A DNA stretch of 8,954 nt from Actinomycetota bacterium (GCA_019348335.1 JAHWJR010000068.1:1-8954); one strand, 5' to 3'; positions 1 to 7,585 are shown, numbered from the stretch's first letter. The notes: generated by a model not told the origin, from the letters alone. A program made the numbers and translations.

Positions 1-1
1 G

Positions 2-1741
2 TCAGTACTTGCGCTCCATGGGGGCGTAGAGGCCCCCGTCGACCGGCTTGTGGTCGAGGCGGATGCGACCGTCGGGCTGGCGGTGAGCGAGGGTGTGGCG
101 CATCCAGTTGGCGTCGTCCCGTGTGGGGTGGTCGTCGCGGAAGTGGGCCCCCCGGCTCTCGGTGCGGGCCCGGGCCGAGACCACCAGGGCCTCGGCCAGG
201 TCGATCAGGTAGCCCAGCTCCAGGGCCTCGGTGAGGTCGTAGTTGAACACCGACCCCTTGTCGTCGATGGAGGCCTGCTCGTTGCGCCGGCGCAGGTCGC
301 CGAGGGCCTCGGTCATGCGGGCCAGGCCGTCGTCGGTGCGGAACACCGAGGCCAGCTCGGTCATGCCCGTCTGGAGCTCCTGGCGGACCTGGGCCACCCG
401 CTCGCCGCCCTTGCCGCCCTTGAGCGCCTCGATGCGGCTGCGCACCTCGCCCTCGGCCTCCGCCGGCGCCTCGGGAGCGTCGGCCTCCTGCACGAACGCC
501 GCCATGGCCCGGCCACCCCGCCGGCCGAACACCACGATGTCGAGCAGCGAGTTGGTGCCCAGCCGGTTGGCGCCGTGCACCGAGACGCAGGCGCACTCGC
601 CGGCGGCGTACAGCCCCGGCACCACGGTCCCGGCGGCGTCGACCACCACCTCGGCGTCGACGTTGGTGGGGATGCCGCCCATGGCGTAGTGGGCGGTGGG
701 CTGGACGGGGATGAGGTCGTGCTTGGGCTCGAGGCCCTGGTAGGTGCGGACGAAGTCGGCGATGTCGGGCAGCTTGGCGTCGATCTGCTCGGGCGGCAGG
801 TGGGTGAGGTCGAGGTGCAGGTAGTCGGAGTCCGGCCCCATGCCCCGACCCTCGCGGATCTCGGTGAGCATGGCCCGCGACACCATGTCCCGTGGCGCCA
901 GGTCCTTGACCGTGGCGGCGTAGCGCTCCATGAACCGCTCACCCTCGGCGTTGCGCAGCAGGCCACCCTCGCCCCGTGCCGCCTCCGACAGCAGGATGCC
1001 GAGCTTGTAGATGCCGGTGGGGTGGAACTGGAAGAACTCCATGTCCTGCAGCGGGATGCCCCGCCGGAACAGCAGCCCCGGGCCGTCGCCGGTGAGGGCG
1101 TGGGCGTTGGAGGTGACCTTGAACATCTTGCCGAAGCCCCCGGTGGCGAACAGCGCCGCCTTGGTGGCGAAGACGTGGAGGTCGCCCGTGGCCAGCTCGT
1201 AGGCGATCACCGCCGCCACCCGCCCCTCGACGAGCGCCAGGTCGAGCACCATCAGCTCGTCGAAGAAGGTCACGCCCCGCTTCATGCACTGCTGGTAGAG
1301 GGTCTGGAGGATCATGTGGCCGGTGCGGTCGGCCGAGTAGCACGCCCGCCGGACCGGCGCCTCGCCGTGGTTGCGGGTGTGGCCGCCGAAGCGTCGCTGG
1401 TCGATCCGGCCCTCAGGGGTGCGGTTGAACGGCAGCCCGTAGTGCTCGAGCTCGATGACGGCGTCGACCGCCTCCCGGCACATCACCTGGGCGGCGGACT
1501 GGTCGACCAGGTAGTCGCCGCCCTTCACCGTGTCGAAGGTGTGCCACTCCCAGGAGTCCTCCTCCACGTTGGCCAGCGCCGCGCACATGCCCCCCTGGGC
1601 GGCGCCGGTGTGCGAGCGGGTGGGGTGCAGCTTGGACAGCACCGCGGTCCGGCAGGCGCCGGCCACCTCGATGGCCGCCCGCAGGCCGGCGCCGCCACCA
1701 CCGACGATCACCGCGTCGTAGCGGTGGTGATGGACCTTCAC
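2..1741 (-). CDS. sdhA: Succinate dehydrogenase flavoprotein subunit
   Basis: Catalytic FAD subunit of respiratory complex II, which oxidises succinate to fumarate and passes electrons through the iron-sulfur subunit to quinone on the inner face of the membrane. The 579-aa length is normal for the family. Visible in the protein: the dinucleotide-binding glycines G14-x-G16-x-x-G19; the RSHTGAAQGG block, whose H44 is the expected covalent FAD attachment site; QFHPTG with H240; the ARGEGG block with R256, equivalent to the catalytic arginine; and VHGANRLGTNSLLD with H389 and R393. The C-terminus YAPMERKY is typical of actinobacterial SdhA. The start is GTG with GGGAG about 9 nt upstream. The stop is at the window edge, so sdhB, if present, lies outside. 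No sdhC or sdhD precedes it; a glycoside hydrolase gene ends 22 nt upstream instead. A fumarate reductase role cannot be excluded from sequence, but the flavoprotein identity is secure. Confidence 0.96.
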   Translation of the reverse strand: MKVHHHRYDAVIVGGGGAGLRAAIEVAGACRTAVLSKLHPTRSHTGAAQGGMCAALANVEEDSWEWHTFDTVKGGDYLVDQSAAQVMCREAVDAVIELEHYGLPFNRTPEGRIDQRRFGGHTRNHGEAPVRRACYSADRTGHMILQTLYQQCMKRGVTFFDELMVLDLALVEGRVAAVIAYELATGDLHVFATKAALFATGGFGKMFKVTSNAHALTGDGPGLLFRRGIPLQDMEFFQFHPTGIYKLGILLSEAARGEGGLLRNAEGERFMERYAATVKDLAPRDMVSRAMLTEIREGRGMGPDSDYLHLDLTHLPPEQIDAKLPDIADFVRTYQGLEPKHDLIPVQPTAHYAMGGIPTNVDAEVVVDAAGTVVPGLYAAGECACVSVHGANRLGTNSLLDIVVFGRRGGRAMAAFVQEADAPEAPAEAEGEVRSRIEALKGGKGGERVAQVRQELQTGMTELASVFRTDDGLARMTEALGDLRRRNEQASIDDKGSVFNYDLTEALELGYLIDLAEALVVSARARTESRGAHFRDDHPTRDDANWMRHTLAHRQPDGRIRLDHKPVDGGLYAPMERKY

Positions 1742-1763
1742 CGGCGCAGTCTCCCACGGGGGG

Positions 1764-3911
1764 TCAGGACGGGCGGCCCACCACCGTCGACTCGTAGCGG
1801 TTCGAGGCCTCGACGTCGCCGGCGGTCAGGCGCAGCTCGAGCACCAGGGGCCCGGCGACCTCGGGCGCCTGGCACCGCACCGTGCCCACCCGCTCGCAGC
1901 AGTCGGCGGCCACGTCACCCTGCCAGTGCCATTCCCGGTCGCCGCCGGCCCAGGAGAGCTTGGCGTCGACCCGGGCCTGAGGGAGGGCCTCCCGCAGGTC
2001 GTTGACCACGTGGACGGCCAGCTCGAGCGCATCCCCGGGTGTCACCTCGTCCGCCGTCCGGTCCGCCACCACGATCACCGGGCGGCACGCCTGCGACAGC
2101 GCCTCGTAGCCGGCCTTGGGGGCCCGGTGGTGGTCGAGGACCGACCAGCTCACCGCCGGGTGGCCGTCGCCGAAGGCGAAGTGGCAGAAGCCGCCGGTGG
2201 GCCGGTACTTGAGCCGGCGCAGCGTCTCCACGTGGTGCTTGATGAGCTCGGCCTGGTAGCGCTGGGTGGCGTCCTGCCACTCGGCGAAGGTGGCGAAGGC
2301 GGCCGGCGGCACGTAGCGGTCGAACCGGCCCTTCTGCAGGCCGTGGGTTCGGGCCAGGCGCTCCCAGTCGAGGTCGGGCCAGCGCTCCGGCTCGCAGAAG
2401 TCGGCGTTGTCGGGGACGGCCTGGGCGCCGAACTCGCTGACGAAGCCGGCCAGGCGGGGCACGGCCCGGCACAGGCCGGCGAAGTCGCGCTCTTCACCGT
2501 GGTACCAGCCGAAGTACAGGTGGGTGTCGGTCCCCGTGGAACCCGGATGGGGCAGCACGCCCGAGTGGCGGATCACCCGGCGGGTGCCGTCGGCCATGGT
2601 CAGGGCCCGCTTGACCGAGCGGTCGAGCACGCTCTTGTTCCAGCCGGGAAGGGCCTGGAGCGTGGCGAAACGGGTGAACAGGCGGGCCACGGCAGTGCGG
2701 TCGTAGCGCCGGGCGGGGGACACGTCCAGGGCGAACGGCTCGTTGTGTGCGCACCACAGGGCGATCGACGGGTGATGAGCGAGCAGGTCGACCGCCGCCC
2801 GGGCCTGGGCCGTCGCCTGCCGGCGCACGCTGCGGGCGTAGCCCCACTGGAGCGGGAAGTCCTGCCACAGCAGCAGCCCCTGCTCGTCGGCGGCCTCGTA
2901 GAGCTCGGGGCGGCTGATGTGGGCGTGCAGGCGCAGCAGGTCGAGCCCGGCCTGGCGAGCCAGGGTGACGTCGTTTCGCAGCTCGTCGCCGCTGGCCTCA
3001 CCCAGCTGCATCCGCGTCGGGCCCTGGTTGGAGCCCTTGACGAACATGCGCTCGCCGTTGACCGAGAGGACCCACTCGTCCCACGTCAGCGAGCGCAGGC
3101 CCACCCGCCGGTCGATGACGTGGCTGACGTCGCCGTCGACCTCGGCCTCCACCCGTACGTCCTGCAGCGGCTGGTCCCCGAGGGCGTGCGGCCACCACAG
3201 GCGAGGGGACTCGACGACGACGCTCCACTCCACCACGTTGGGGCCGTAGGCCACGGGCAGGTCACGCACGTCGACGGCCTCGCCGATGGTGGTGCGCAGC
3301 CGGACGGTGCGGGCGACGTCGCTGTTGATCTCCGCCCGGAAGGCGACCACGGCGCGGTCGGCGTCGGCGCTGGTGCAGCGCACCCGGAGCCGGCGCACCC
3401 GCACCGGGCCGGTGTGCTCGAGGCGCACGGGCCGCCAGATGCCACCGGGGTTCCAGTCGGGGTCGAGGCAGTCCCAGTGCTGGAACACGCCGGTGAGGTT
3501 GTGCTTGGCGGTGAGGTCGGTCTCCGGCGAGCAGGTGAGGTCGACGGCCAGCACGTGCTCCCGCCGGTCCCGTGCCATCTCGGTGATCTCGAAGGTGTGG
3601 CGCACGAAGTAGCCCTCGGTGTCGCCCAGGTAGCAGCCGTCGAACCACACGTGGCCCTGGTAGAAGAGCCCCTCGAAGACCAGCCACGACCGCACGCCGG
3701 GACCGGTGGGCGCCGCCTCGAGTCGCCTGCGGTACAGCAGTGGGCCGTCGCTCTCGGCGAACGCCGGGGTGGAGCGCCAGTGTCCTGGCACCTCGAGGGG
3801 CTCCCAGCCGTCGTCGTCGAGGTCGGGAGAAGGGAAGTCGCGGCGCAGGTCGGCGTCGGCCGGCGCCGCCCGCCAGGTGCCGGCGAGCTCGATAGCGGGG
3901 GACGGCTCCAT
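1764..3911 (-). CDS. Glycoside hydrolase family 2 protein, beta-mannosidase-like
   Basis: Predicted retaining exo-glycosidase of clan GH-A. Visible: an N-terminal sugar-binding jelly-roll (about residues 1-165, containing the conserved VPGHW block), an Ig-like domain (about 165-270), a TIM barrel (about 270-590) opening with the FVKGSNQGPTRMQLGE block, and a C-terminal beta-sandwich (about 610-715). The acid/base is E391 in CAHNEP and the nucleophile is E493 in VSEFGAQ; the roughly 100-residue spacing is normal for the mannosidase-type branch. At 715 aa it is shorter than most beta-mannosidases (usually above 800). There is no signal peptide, so it probably acts in the cytoplasm on imported oligosaccharides. 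The ATG start has no Shine-Dalgarno sequence but has TAGCGT ending 6 nt upstream, which suggests a leaderless mRNA. It is transcribed divergently from the ATPase gene and probably together with sdhA. Substrate could be a mannoside, galactoside, glucuronide or glucosaminide; only the family is certain. Confidence 0.88.
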   Translation of the reverse strand: MEPSPAIELAGTWRAAPADADLRRDFPSPDLDDDGWEPLEVPGHWRSTPAFAESDGPLLYRRRLEAAPTGPGVRSWLVFEGLFYQGHVWFDGCYLGDTEGYFVRHTFEITEMARDRREHVLAVDLTCSPETDLTAKHNLTGVFQHWDCLDPDWNPGGIWRPVRLEHTGPVRVRRLRVRCTSADADRAVVAFRAEINSDVARTVRLRTTIGEAVDVRDLPVAYGPNVVEWSVVVESPRLWWPHALGDQPLQDVRVEAEVDGDVSHVIDRRVGLRSLTWDEWVLSVNGERMFVKGSNQGPTRMQLGEASGDELRNDVTLARQAGLDLLRLHAHISRPELYEAADEQGLLLWQDFPLQWGYARSVRRQATAQARAAVDLLAHHPSIALWCAHNEPFALDVSPARRYDRTAVARLFTRFATLQALPGWNKSVLDRSVKRALTMADGTRRVIRHSGVLPHPGSTGTDTHLYFGWYHGEERDFAGLCRAVPRLAGFVSEFGAQAVPDNADFCEPERWPDLDWERLARTHGLQKGRFDRYVPPAAFATFAEWQDATQRYQAELIKHHVETLRRLKYRPTGGFCHFAFGDGHPAVSWSVLDHHRAPKAGYEALSQACRPVIVVADRTADEVTPGDALELAVHVVNDLREALPQARVDAKLSWAGGDREWHWQGDVAADCCERVGTVRCQAPEVAGPLVLELRLTAGDVEASNRYESTVVGRPS

Positions 3912-3917
3912 GGGCGG

Positions 3918-3923
3918 ACGCTA
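3918..3923 (-). promoter_or_regulatory. -10-like hexamer TAGCGT, leaderless start of the hydrolase gene
   Basis: Read on the minus strand, TAGCGT fits the actinobacterial -10 pattern TANNNT and is followed by exactly 6 nt before the ATG. Transcription would then start at or within a base of the A of ATG, giving a leaderless mRNA. This agrees with the lack of a Shine-Dalgarno sequence. No convincing -35 is visible. Confidence 0.55.
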
Positions 3924-4011
3924 TCGGGTCGTCCCGCTGCCGGGAAGCGTTCGGTCACCGCTGCGGCAGCGGCGGCTCTCCGGGCGCGGCGGCGCAGGGA
4001 AAGCCCGCCGG

Positions 4012-4017
4012 TAGCGT
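4012..4017 (+). promoter_or_regulatory. -10-like hexamer TAGCGT, leaderless start of the ATPase gene
   Basis: This is the same TAGCGT hexamer as in front of the divergent gene, again ending 6 nt before the start codon (GTG at 4024). No Shine-Dalgarno sequence precedes the GTG. The matching hexamer and spacing on both sides of the intergenic region support leaderless transcription and support this GTG as the true start. Confidence 0.55.
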
Positions 4018-4023
4018 GTCCGG

Positions 4024-5451
4024 GTGCAGCAGGAGGCGCCCATCGGCCCCAGCCCGGCCACCCTGGGCCAGCTCCGCCGGTCGGGCTGGCGCAGCGTGCC
4101 GGTGAAGGAGGAGATCCGCCGCAACGCCGCCGCTCGCATCGAGTCCGGTCGGGAGGTCCTCGACGGCCTGCTGGGTTACGGCGACACCGTGCTCCCCCAG
4201 CTCGAGAACGCCCTCCTGGCCGGCCACGACGTGATCTTCCTGGGCGAGCGGGGCCAGGGGAAGACCCGCATGATCCGCAGCCTCGTCGGTCTGCTCGACG
4301 AGTGGCTCCCGGTGGTGGCCGGCTCGGAGATCAACGACGACCCCTACGCCCCCGTGTCCAAGTACGCCAGGGACCTGGTGGCCGACAAGGGAGACGACAC
4401 CCCGGTGGAATGGGTCCATCGCGACTCCCGCTTCGGCGAGAAGCTGGCCACGCCGGACACGTCCATCGCCGACCTCATCGGTGAGGTCGACCCCATCAAG
4501 GTGGCCGAGGGCCGGTACCTGGCCGACGAGTCGACCCTCCACTACGGGCTGGTGCCCCGCACCAACCGGGGCGTCTTCGCCATCAACGAGCTCCCCGACC
4601 TGGCCGAGCGCATCCAGGTGGGCCTGCTCAACGTGCTCGAGGAGCGGGACGTGCAGGTGCGGGGCTACAAGATCCGCCTGCCCCTCGACCTGGTGCTGGT
4701 GGCTTCGGCCAATCCCGAGGACTACACCAACCGCGGACGCATCATCACCCCGCTCAAGGATCGCTTCGGCGCCCAGATCCGCACCCATTACCCCACCGAG
4801 GTGGCCACCGAGATCGCCATCGCCGAGCAGGAGGCCCGGCCCCTCGGCCTCGAGGGCCGGACGGTGGCGGTGCCCGAGGTGCTCGACGAGGTGATCGCCA
4901 CCGTGTCGCAGCTGGCCCGTTCGAGCCCGCACGTGAACCAGCGCTCGGGCGTGTCGGTGCGCCTCACCGTGGCCAACCGGGAGACCCTTCTGGCCAACGC
5001 CGCCCGGCGGGCCCTGCGCCTGGGCGAGCCCGAGGTCGTCCCCCGCGTGTGCGACCTCGACGCCCTGCTCTCGTCGACCGCCGGCAAGGTGGAGATCGAG
5101 ACCCTCGACGAGGGCCGGGACGAGGCCGTGGTCGGCGCCCTGTTCTCCGCCGCGGTGCTGACCGTGTTCCGCCAGCGGGTGGGCACGGAGACCCTGCGGG
5201 AGCTGGTCGCCGCCTTCGAGGACGGGCGGGTGGTCCACGTCGGCGACGATCTTCCCTCCTCCGCCTACGTCGACCTGGTCGCCGGCGTGCCCGCCCTGCG
5301 CCAACCGGTCGCCACCCTCGCCGGCGGCGACGGCAGCCCGGGAGCGGTGGCCTCCGCCGTGGAGTTCCTGCTCGAGGGGCTGCACCTGGCGAAGCGGCTC
5401 AACAAGGACGCCGCCGGCGACGGCCGGGCCGTCTACCGCTCCCGTCGGTAG
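4024..5451 (+). CDS. MoxR/ChlI-type AAA+ ATPase (annotated in relatives as magnesium chelatase)
   Basis: ATPase of the MoxR / magnesium-chelatase ChlI branch of AAA+ proteins, 475 aa. Visible: Walker A GERGQGKT at residues 74-81 (K80); Walker B as VFAINELPDL with E189 and an asparagine (N188) where many relatives have aspartate; sensor 1 N230 in ASANPEDYTNRG; a probable arginine finger R247 in LKDRFG. A long insertion between Walker A and B (about 100-180) includes DLIGEVDP, equivalent to the DLLG segment of ChlI. The C-terminal third is helical and acidic, as in AAA+ lid domains. The VWA gene begins 9 nt after the stop. By analogy with ChlI-ChlD and MoxR-VWA pairs the two probably form one complex that remodels or inserts metal into a target protein. 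From memory, M. tuberculosis Rv0958-Rv0959 have the same order and similar sizes. No ChlH-like subunit is present, so true magnesium chelation for chlorophyll is unlikely. Confidence 0.88.
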   Translation: MQQEAPIGPSPATLGQLRRSGWRSVPVKEEIRRNAAARIESGREVLDGLLGYGDTVLPQLENALLAGHDVIFLGERGQGKTRMIRSLVGLLDEWLPVVAGSEINDDPYAPVSKYARDLVADKGDDTPVEWVHRDSRFGEKLATPDTSIADLIGEVDPIKVAEGRYLADESTLHYGLVPRTNRGVFAINELPDLAERIQVGLLNVLEERDVQVRGYKIRLPLDLVLVASANPEDYTNRGRIITPLKDRFGAQIRTHYPTEVATEIAIAEQEARPLGLEGRTVAVPEVLDEVIATVSQLARSSPHVNQRSGVSVRLTVANRETLLANAARRALRLGEPEVVPRVCDLDALLSSTAGKVEIETLDEGRDEAVVGALFSAAVLTVFRQRVGTETLRELVAAFEDGRVVHVGDDLPSSAYVDLVAGVPALRQPVATLAGGDGSPGAVASAVEFLLEGLHLAKRLNKDAAGDGRAVYRSRR

Positions 5452-5454
5452 CCT
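5449..5454 (+). promoter_or_regulatory. -10-like hexamer TAGCCT overlapping the upstream stop codon
   Basis: TAGCCT fits TANNNT and ends exactly 6 nt before the GTG start of the VWA gene, the same geometry as at the two other genes in this window. Its first three bases are the TAG stop of the ATPase gene. It may give the VWA gene its own leaderless transcript in addition to read-through. A chance match is possible because the TAG is needed as the stop codon anyway. Confidence 0.4.
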
Positions 5455-5460
5455 CGGCCC

Positions 5461-7473
5461 GTGGCGCGGGGCGCGCGGTACTCCCGGTGGGACGGCACGC
5501 AGCACGGCTTCGACTTCGACGCCGACGCGGTGATGGCCGAGCTCGGCGACGACCTCGTCCATCACGGTGACCCCAACGCCGCCCTGCGGCGCCTGCTCCA
5601 GTCGGGGTTCCGCGACCGTGGGGGCCGGGAGGTCGAGGGGGTGCGGTCGCTGCTCGACCAGCTGCGCCGGCGCCGGCGCGAGCGCCTCGAGCAACATGAC
5701 CTGGGTGGGGCCTACGCCGAGGTGGCTGAGCGCCTCCGAGACGTGGTCGACACCGAGCGGTCGGCCATCGACGATCTCGAGCGTGCCGCCAGGGAGTCGG
5801 GCGACCTTCGCCGAGCGGAGCTGACGGGGGAAGCGGCGGGCGAGCGGCGACTGCAGCTCGACCTGTTGCCCCCCGACCTGGCGGGCCAGGTCCAGGCGCT
5901 TTCCGGCTACGACTTCGTGTCGCCGGAGGCCCGGGAGGCGTTCGAGCAGCTGGTGGGTGAGCTGCGCCAGGAGCTGGCACAGTCGTGGCTCGACCGGATG
6001 GCCGCCGGCGGGACCTCACCCGGCGACCTGGCCCGCACCAAGGACATGCTGGCCGAGCTCAACCGCATGCTCGAGCAGCGGGCGGCGGGGGAGGAGCCCG
6101 ACTTCGAGGGCTTCATGTCCCGCTACGGCGACTTCTTCCCCGAGGGGCCCACCACCCTCGACGAGCTGCTCGAGGCCATGGCGCAGCGCATGGCGGCCAT
6201 GCAGGCGTTGCTCAACTCCATGACGCCCGAGCAGCGGGACCAGCTCCAGCGCCTCTCCGACCAGCTGCTCTCCGACATGGACCTGCGTTGGCAGGTCGAG
6301 CAGCTGGGCGCCAACCTGCGCCAGGCGTTCCCGGAGGCCGGCTGGCAGCGCAGCTACGACTTCGAGGGGACCGACCCGCTGGGCTGGGGCGAAGCGGGGG
6401 AGGTCCTGGAGGAGCTCGGCGACCTCGACCAGCTCGAGCAGCTGCTGCGCTCGGCGGCCAGCCCCGGTGCCCTGGCCGAGGTCGACCTCGAGCGGGCCCG
6501 CCAGCTCCTCGGCGACGACGCCGCCGGGAGCCTCGAGCAGCTCGCCGAGGTGGCGCGGATGTTGGCCGACGCCGGCTTCGTCGAGCAGCGGGAGGGTCGC
6601 TACGAGCTGACGCCGCGGGCCATCCGGCGCATCGGCGAACAGGCCCTGTCCGAGCTCTTCCGGCGCCTGAGCCGCGACGCCCTGGGGCGCCACCACGTCG
6701 AACGGCTCGGTGTGGGTCACGAGCGGGCGTACCAGTCCAAGCCCTACGAGTTCGGAGACCCGTTCAACCTCGACATCCACCGCACGGTGCGCAACGCCCT
6801 CAGGCGGGGCGGTCCGGGCACGCCGGTGCGGCTCGACCCGGACGACTTCGAGGTGGAGGAGACCGAGCTGTCGACGCGGGCGGCCACCGTCATCATGCTC
6901 GACGTGTCCCTGTCGATGGCCATGCGGGACAACTTCCTGGCCGCCAAGAAGGTGGCCATGGCGCTGTACTCGCTCATCACCGGGGCCTTCCCCAAGGACT
7001 TCGTGGGGATGGTCAGCTTCGGGAAGTTGGCACGAGAGCTTCGCCCCGAGCGCCTGCCCGAGCTGTCGTGGGACTTCGACTACGGCACCAACATCCAGCA
7101 CGGCTTGTTGCTCGCCCGCCGGACCCTGGCCCGCCAGTCGGGCACCCGCCAGGTGCTCATGATCACCGACGGTGAGCCCACGGCCCACCTCGAGGCCGGC
7201 ATGGACCGGCCGTTCTTCAACTACCCGCCCACGTCGGCCACCGTCGACGCCACGCTGGCCGAGGTCAACCGCTGCACCCGTGCCGGCATCCGCATCAACA
7301 CCTTCGTGCTCGACGCCACGCCCGAGCTGCGGCACTTCGTCGAGCAGCTCACCCGCCTCAACCGGGGCCGGGCGTTCTTCACCACTCCGGCGACGCTGGG
7401 CGACTACGTCCTAGTCGACTTCATGGACTCCCGCCGCTCGTCCCGGCGCACCGGCCGCCGGCGTACGGCCTGA
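5461..7473 (+). CDS. VWA domain protein, partner of the MoxR-like ATPase
   Basis: Protein of 670 aa with no signal peptide or membrane segment. The N-terminal two thirds are rich in Glu, Gln, Leu, Arg and Ala and are predicted mostly helical, with likely coiled coils between about residues 55 and 330. The C-terminal part (about 470-650) is a von Willebrand factor A domain with a complete MIDAS: D481-x-S483-x-S485 in LDVSLSMA, T543 in DYGTNIQ and D570 in MITDGEPT. A conserved-looking linker (HERAYQSKPYEFGDPFNLD, about 420-438) precedes it. The protein ends in an Arg/Ser-rich basic tail (RRSSRRTGRRRTA). The order helical region then VWA resembles CobT and ChlD, the adaptor subunits of AAA+ metal chelatases. 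The GTG start has no Shine-Dalgarno sequence but has TAGCCT 6 nt before it. The VWA domain probably binds a divalent metal and docks on the neighbouring ATPase or its substrate; the substrate is unknown. Confidence 0.87.
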   Translation: MARGARYSRWDGTQHGFDFDADAVMAELGDDLVHHGDPNAALRRLLQSGFRDRGGREVEGVRSLLDQLRRRRRERLEQHDLGGAYAEVAERLRDVVDTERSAIDDLERAARESGDLRRAELTGEAAGERRLQLDLLPPDLAGQVQALSGYDFVSPEAREAFEQLVGELRQELAQSWLDRMAAGGTSPGDLARTKDMLAELNRMLEQRAAGEEPDFEGFMSRYGDFFPEGPTTLDELLEAMAQRMAAMQALLNSMTPEQRDQLQRLSDQLLSDMDLRWQVEQLGANLRQAFPEAGWQRSYDFEGTDPLGWGEAGEVLEELGDLDQLEQLLRSAASPGALAEVDLERARQLLGDDAAGSLEQLAEVARMLADAGFVEQREGRYELTPRAIRRIGEQALSELFRRLSRDALGRHHVERLGVGHERAYQSKPYEFGDPFNLDIHRTVRNALRRGGPGTPVRLDPDDFEVEETELSTRAATVIMLDVSLSMAMRDNFLAAKKVAMALYSLITGAFPKDFVGMVSFGKLARELRPERLPELSWDFDYGTNIQHGLLLARRTLARQSGTRQVLMITDGEPTAHLEAGMDRPFFNYPPTSATVDATLAEVNRCTRAGIRINTFVLDATPELRHFVEQLTRLNRGRAFFTTPATLGDYVLVDFMDSRRSSRRTGRRRTA

Positions 7474-7479
7474 CGTCTG

Positions 7480-7498
7480 CCGGCACCGCTCCCGCCGG
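7480..7498 (+). terminator. Possible weak terminator hairpin after the VWA gene
   Basis: CCGGC at 7480-7484 can pair with GCCGG at 7494-7498 around a 9-nt loop, starting 7 nt after the stop codon. There is no U-tract, so a classical Rho-independent terminator is not shown. It may only slow transcription or protect the 3' end. Confidence 0.22.
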
Positions 7499-7542
7499 TC
7501 TGTCGGCGCCGCGCTCCGGAGGTCCCCCTTGCGCATCAGTGG

Positions 7543-7571
7543 TTCACGGGGGATGATGACAGTGTTGTAAT
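7543..7571 (+). promoter_or_regulatory. Candidate whiB promoter
   Basis: TTCACG (7543-7548; 4 of 6 match to TTGACA) is separated by 17 nt from TGTAAT (7566-7571; 5 of 6 match to TATAAT). This would start transcription near 7578 and give a leader of about 45 nt with a Shine-Dalgarno sequence, unlike the leaderless genes upstream. The -10 lies inside the palindrome at 7560-7581. Confidence 0.5.
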
Positions 7572-7581
7572 TACATCACTG
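7560..7581. promoter_or_regulatory. 22-bp near-perfect palindrome, probable operator of whiB
   Basis: The left half CAGTGTTGTAA and the right half TTACATCACTG are reverse complements except for one pair (7565/7576). The core TGTAATTACA is a perfect 10-bp palindrome. It is strikingly AT-rich for this region and overlaps the candidate -10 of the whiB gene, as expected for the site of a dimeric repressor or activator. The binding protein is not known; WhiB autoregulation, alone or with a partner, is one option. Confidence 0.65.
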
Positions 7582-7585
7582 CGAT

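Larger units (their letters stand above)
3912..4023. promoter_or_regulatory. Divergent intergenic promoter region with two inverted repeats
   Basis: This 112-nt gap separates the start codons of the hydrolase (minus) and the ATPase (plus), so both promoters must lie here or be leaderless at its edges. Besides the two -10-like hexamers it holds two short perfect inverted repeats: TCCCG at 3932-3936 with CGGGA at 3941-3945 (loop CTGC), and CCGCTG at 3958-3963 with CAGCGG at 3967-3972 (3-nt spacer). They could be operators for a regulator of both genes. In GC-rich DNA, arms of 5-6 bp are not rare, so this is only suggestive. Confidence 0.45.

Noticed and set aside
50..2005. 651-codon open frame on the plus strand
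   Set aside because: It lies antisense to sdhA; its Val/Gly/His/Leu-rich, low-complexity protein is the usual mirror of a GC3-rich gene.
1926..4484. 852-codon open frame on the plus strand
   Set aside because: It is antisense to the GH2 gene and then out of frame over the ATPase gene. It has no recognisable domain, and both overlapped genes have clear motifs.
3955..5697. 580-codon open frame on the minus strand
   Set aside because: It is a mirror of the ATPase gene, His/Gly/Val/Leu-rich with no domain.
6016..7335. 439-codon open frame on the minus strand
   Set aside because: It is a mirror of the VWA gene; the VWA frame has an intact MIDAS and coding-like codon use.
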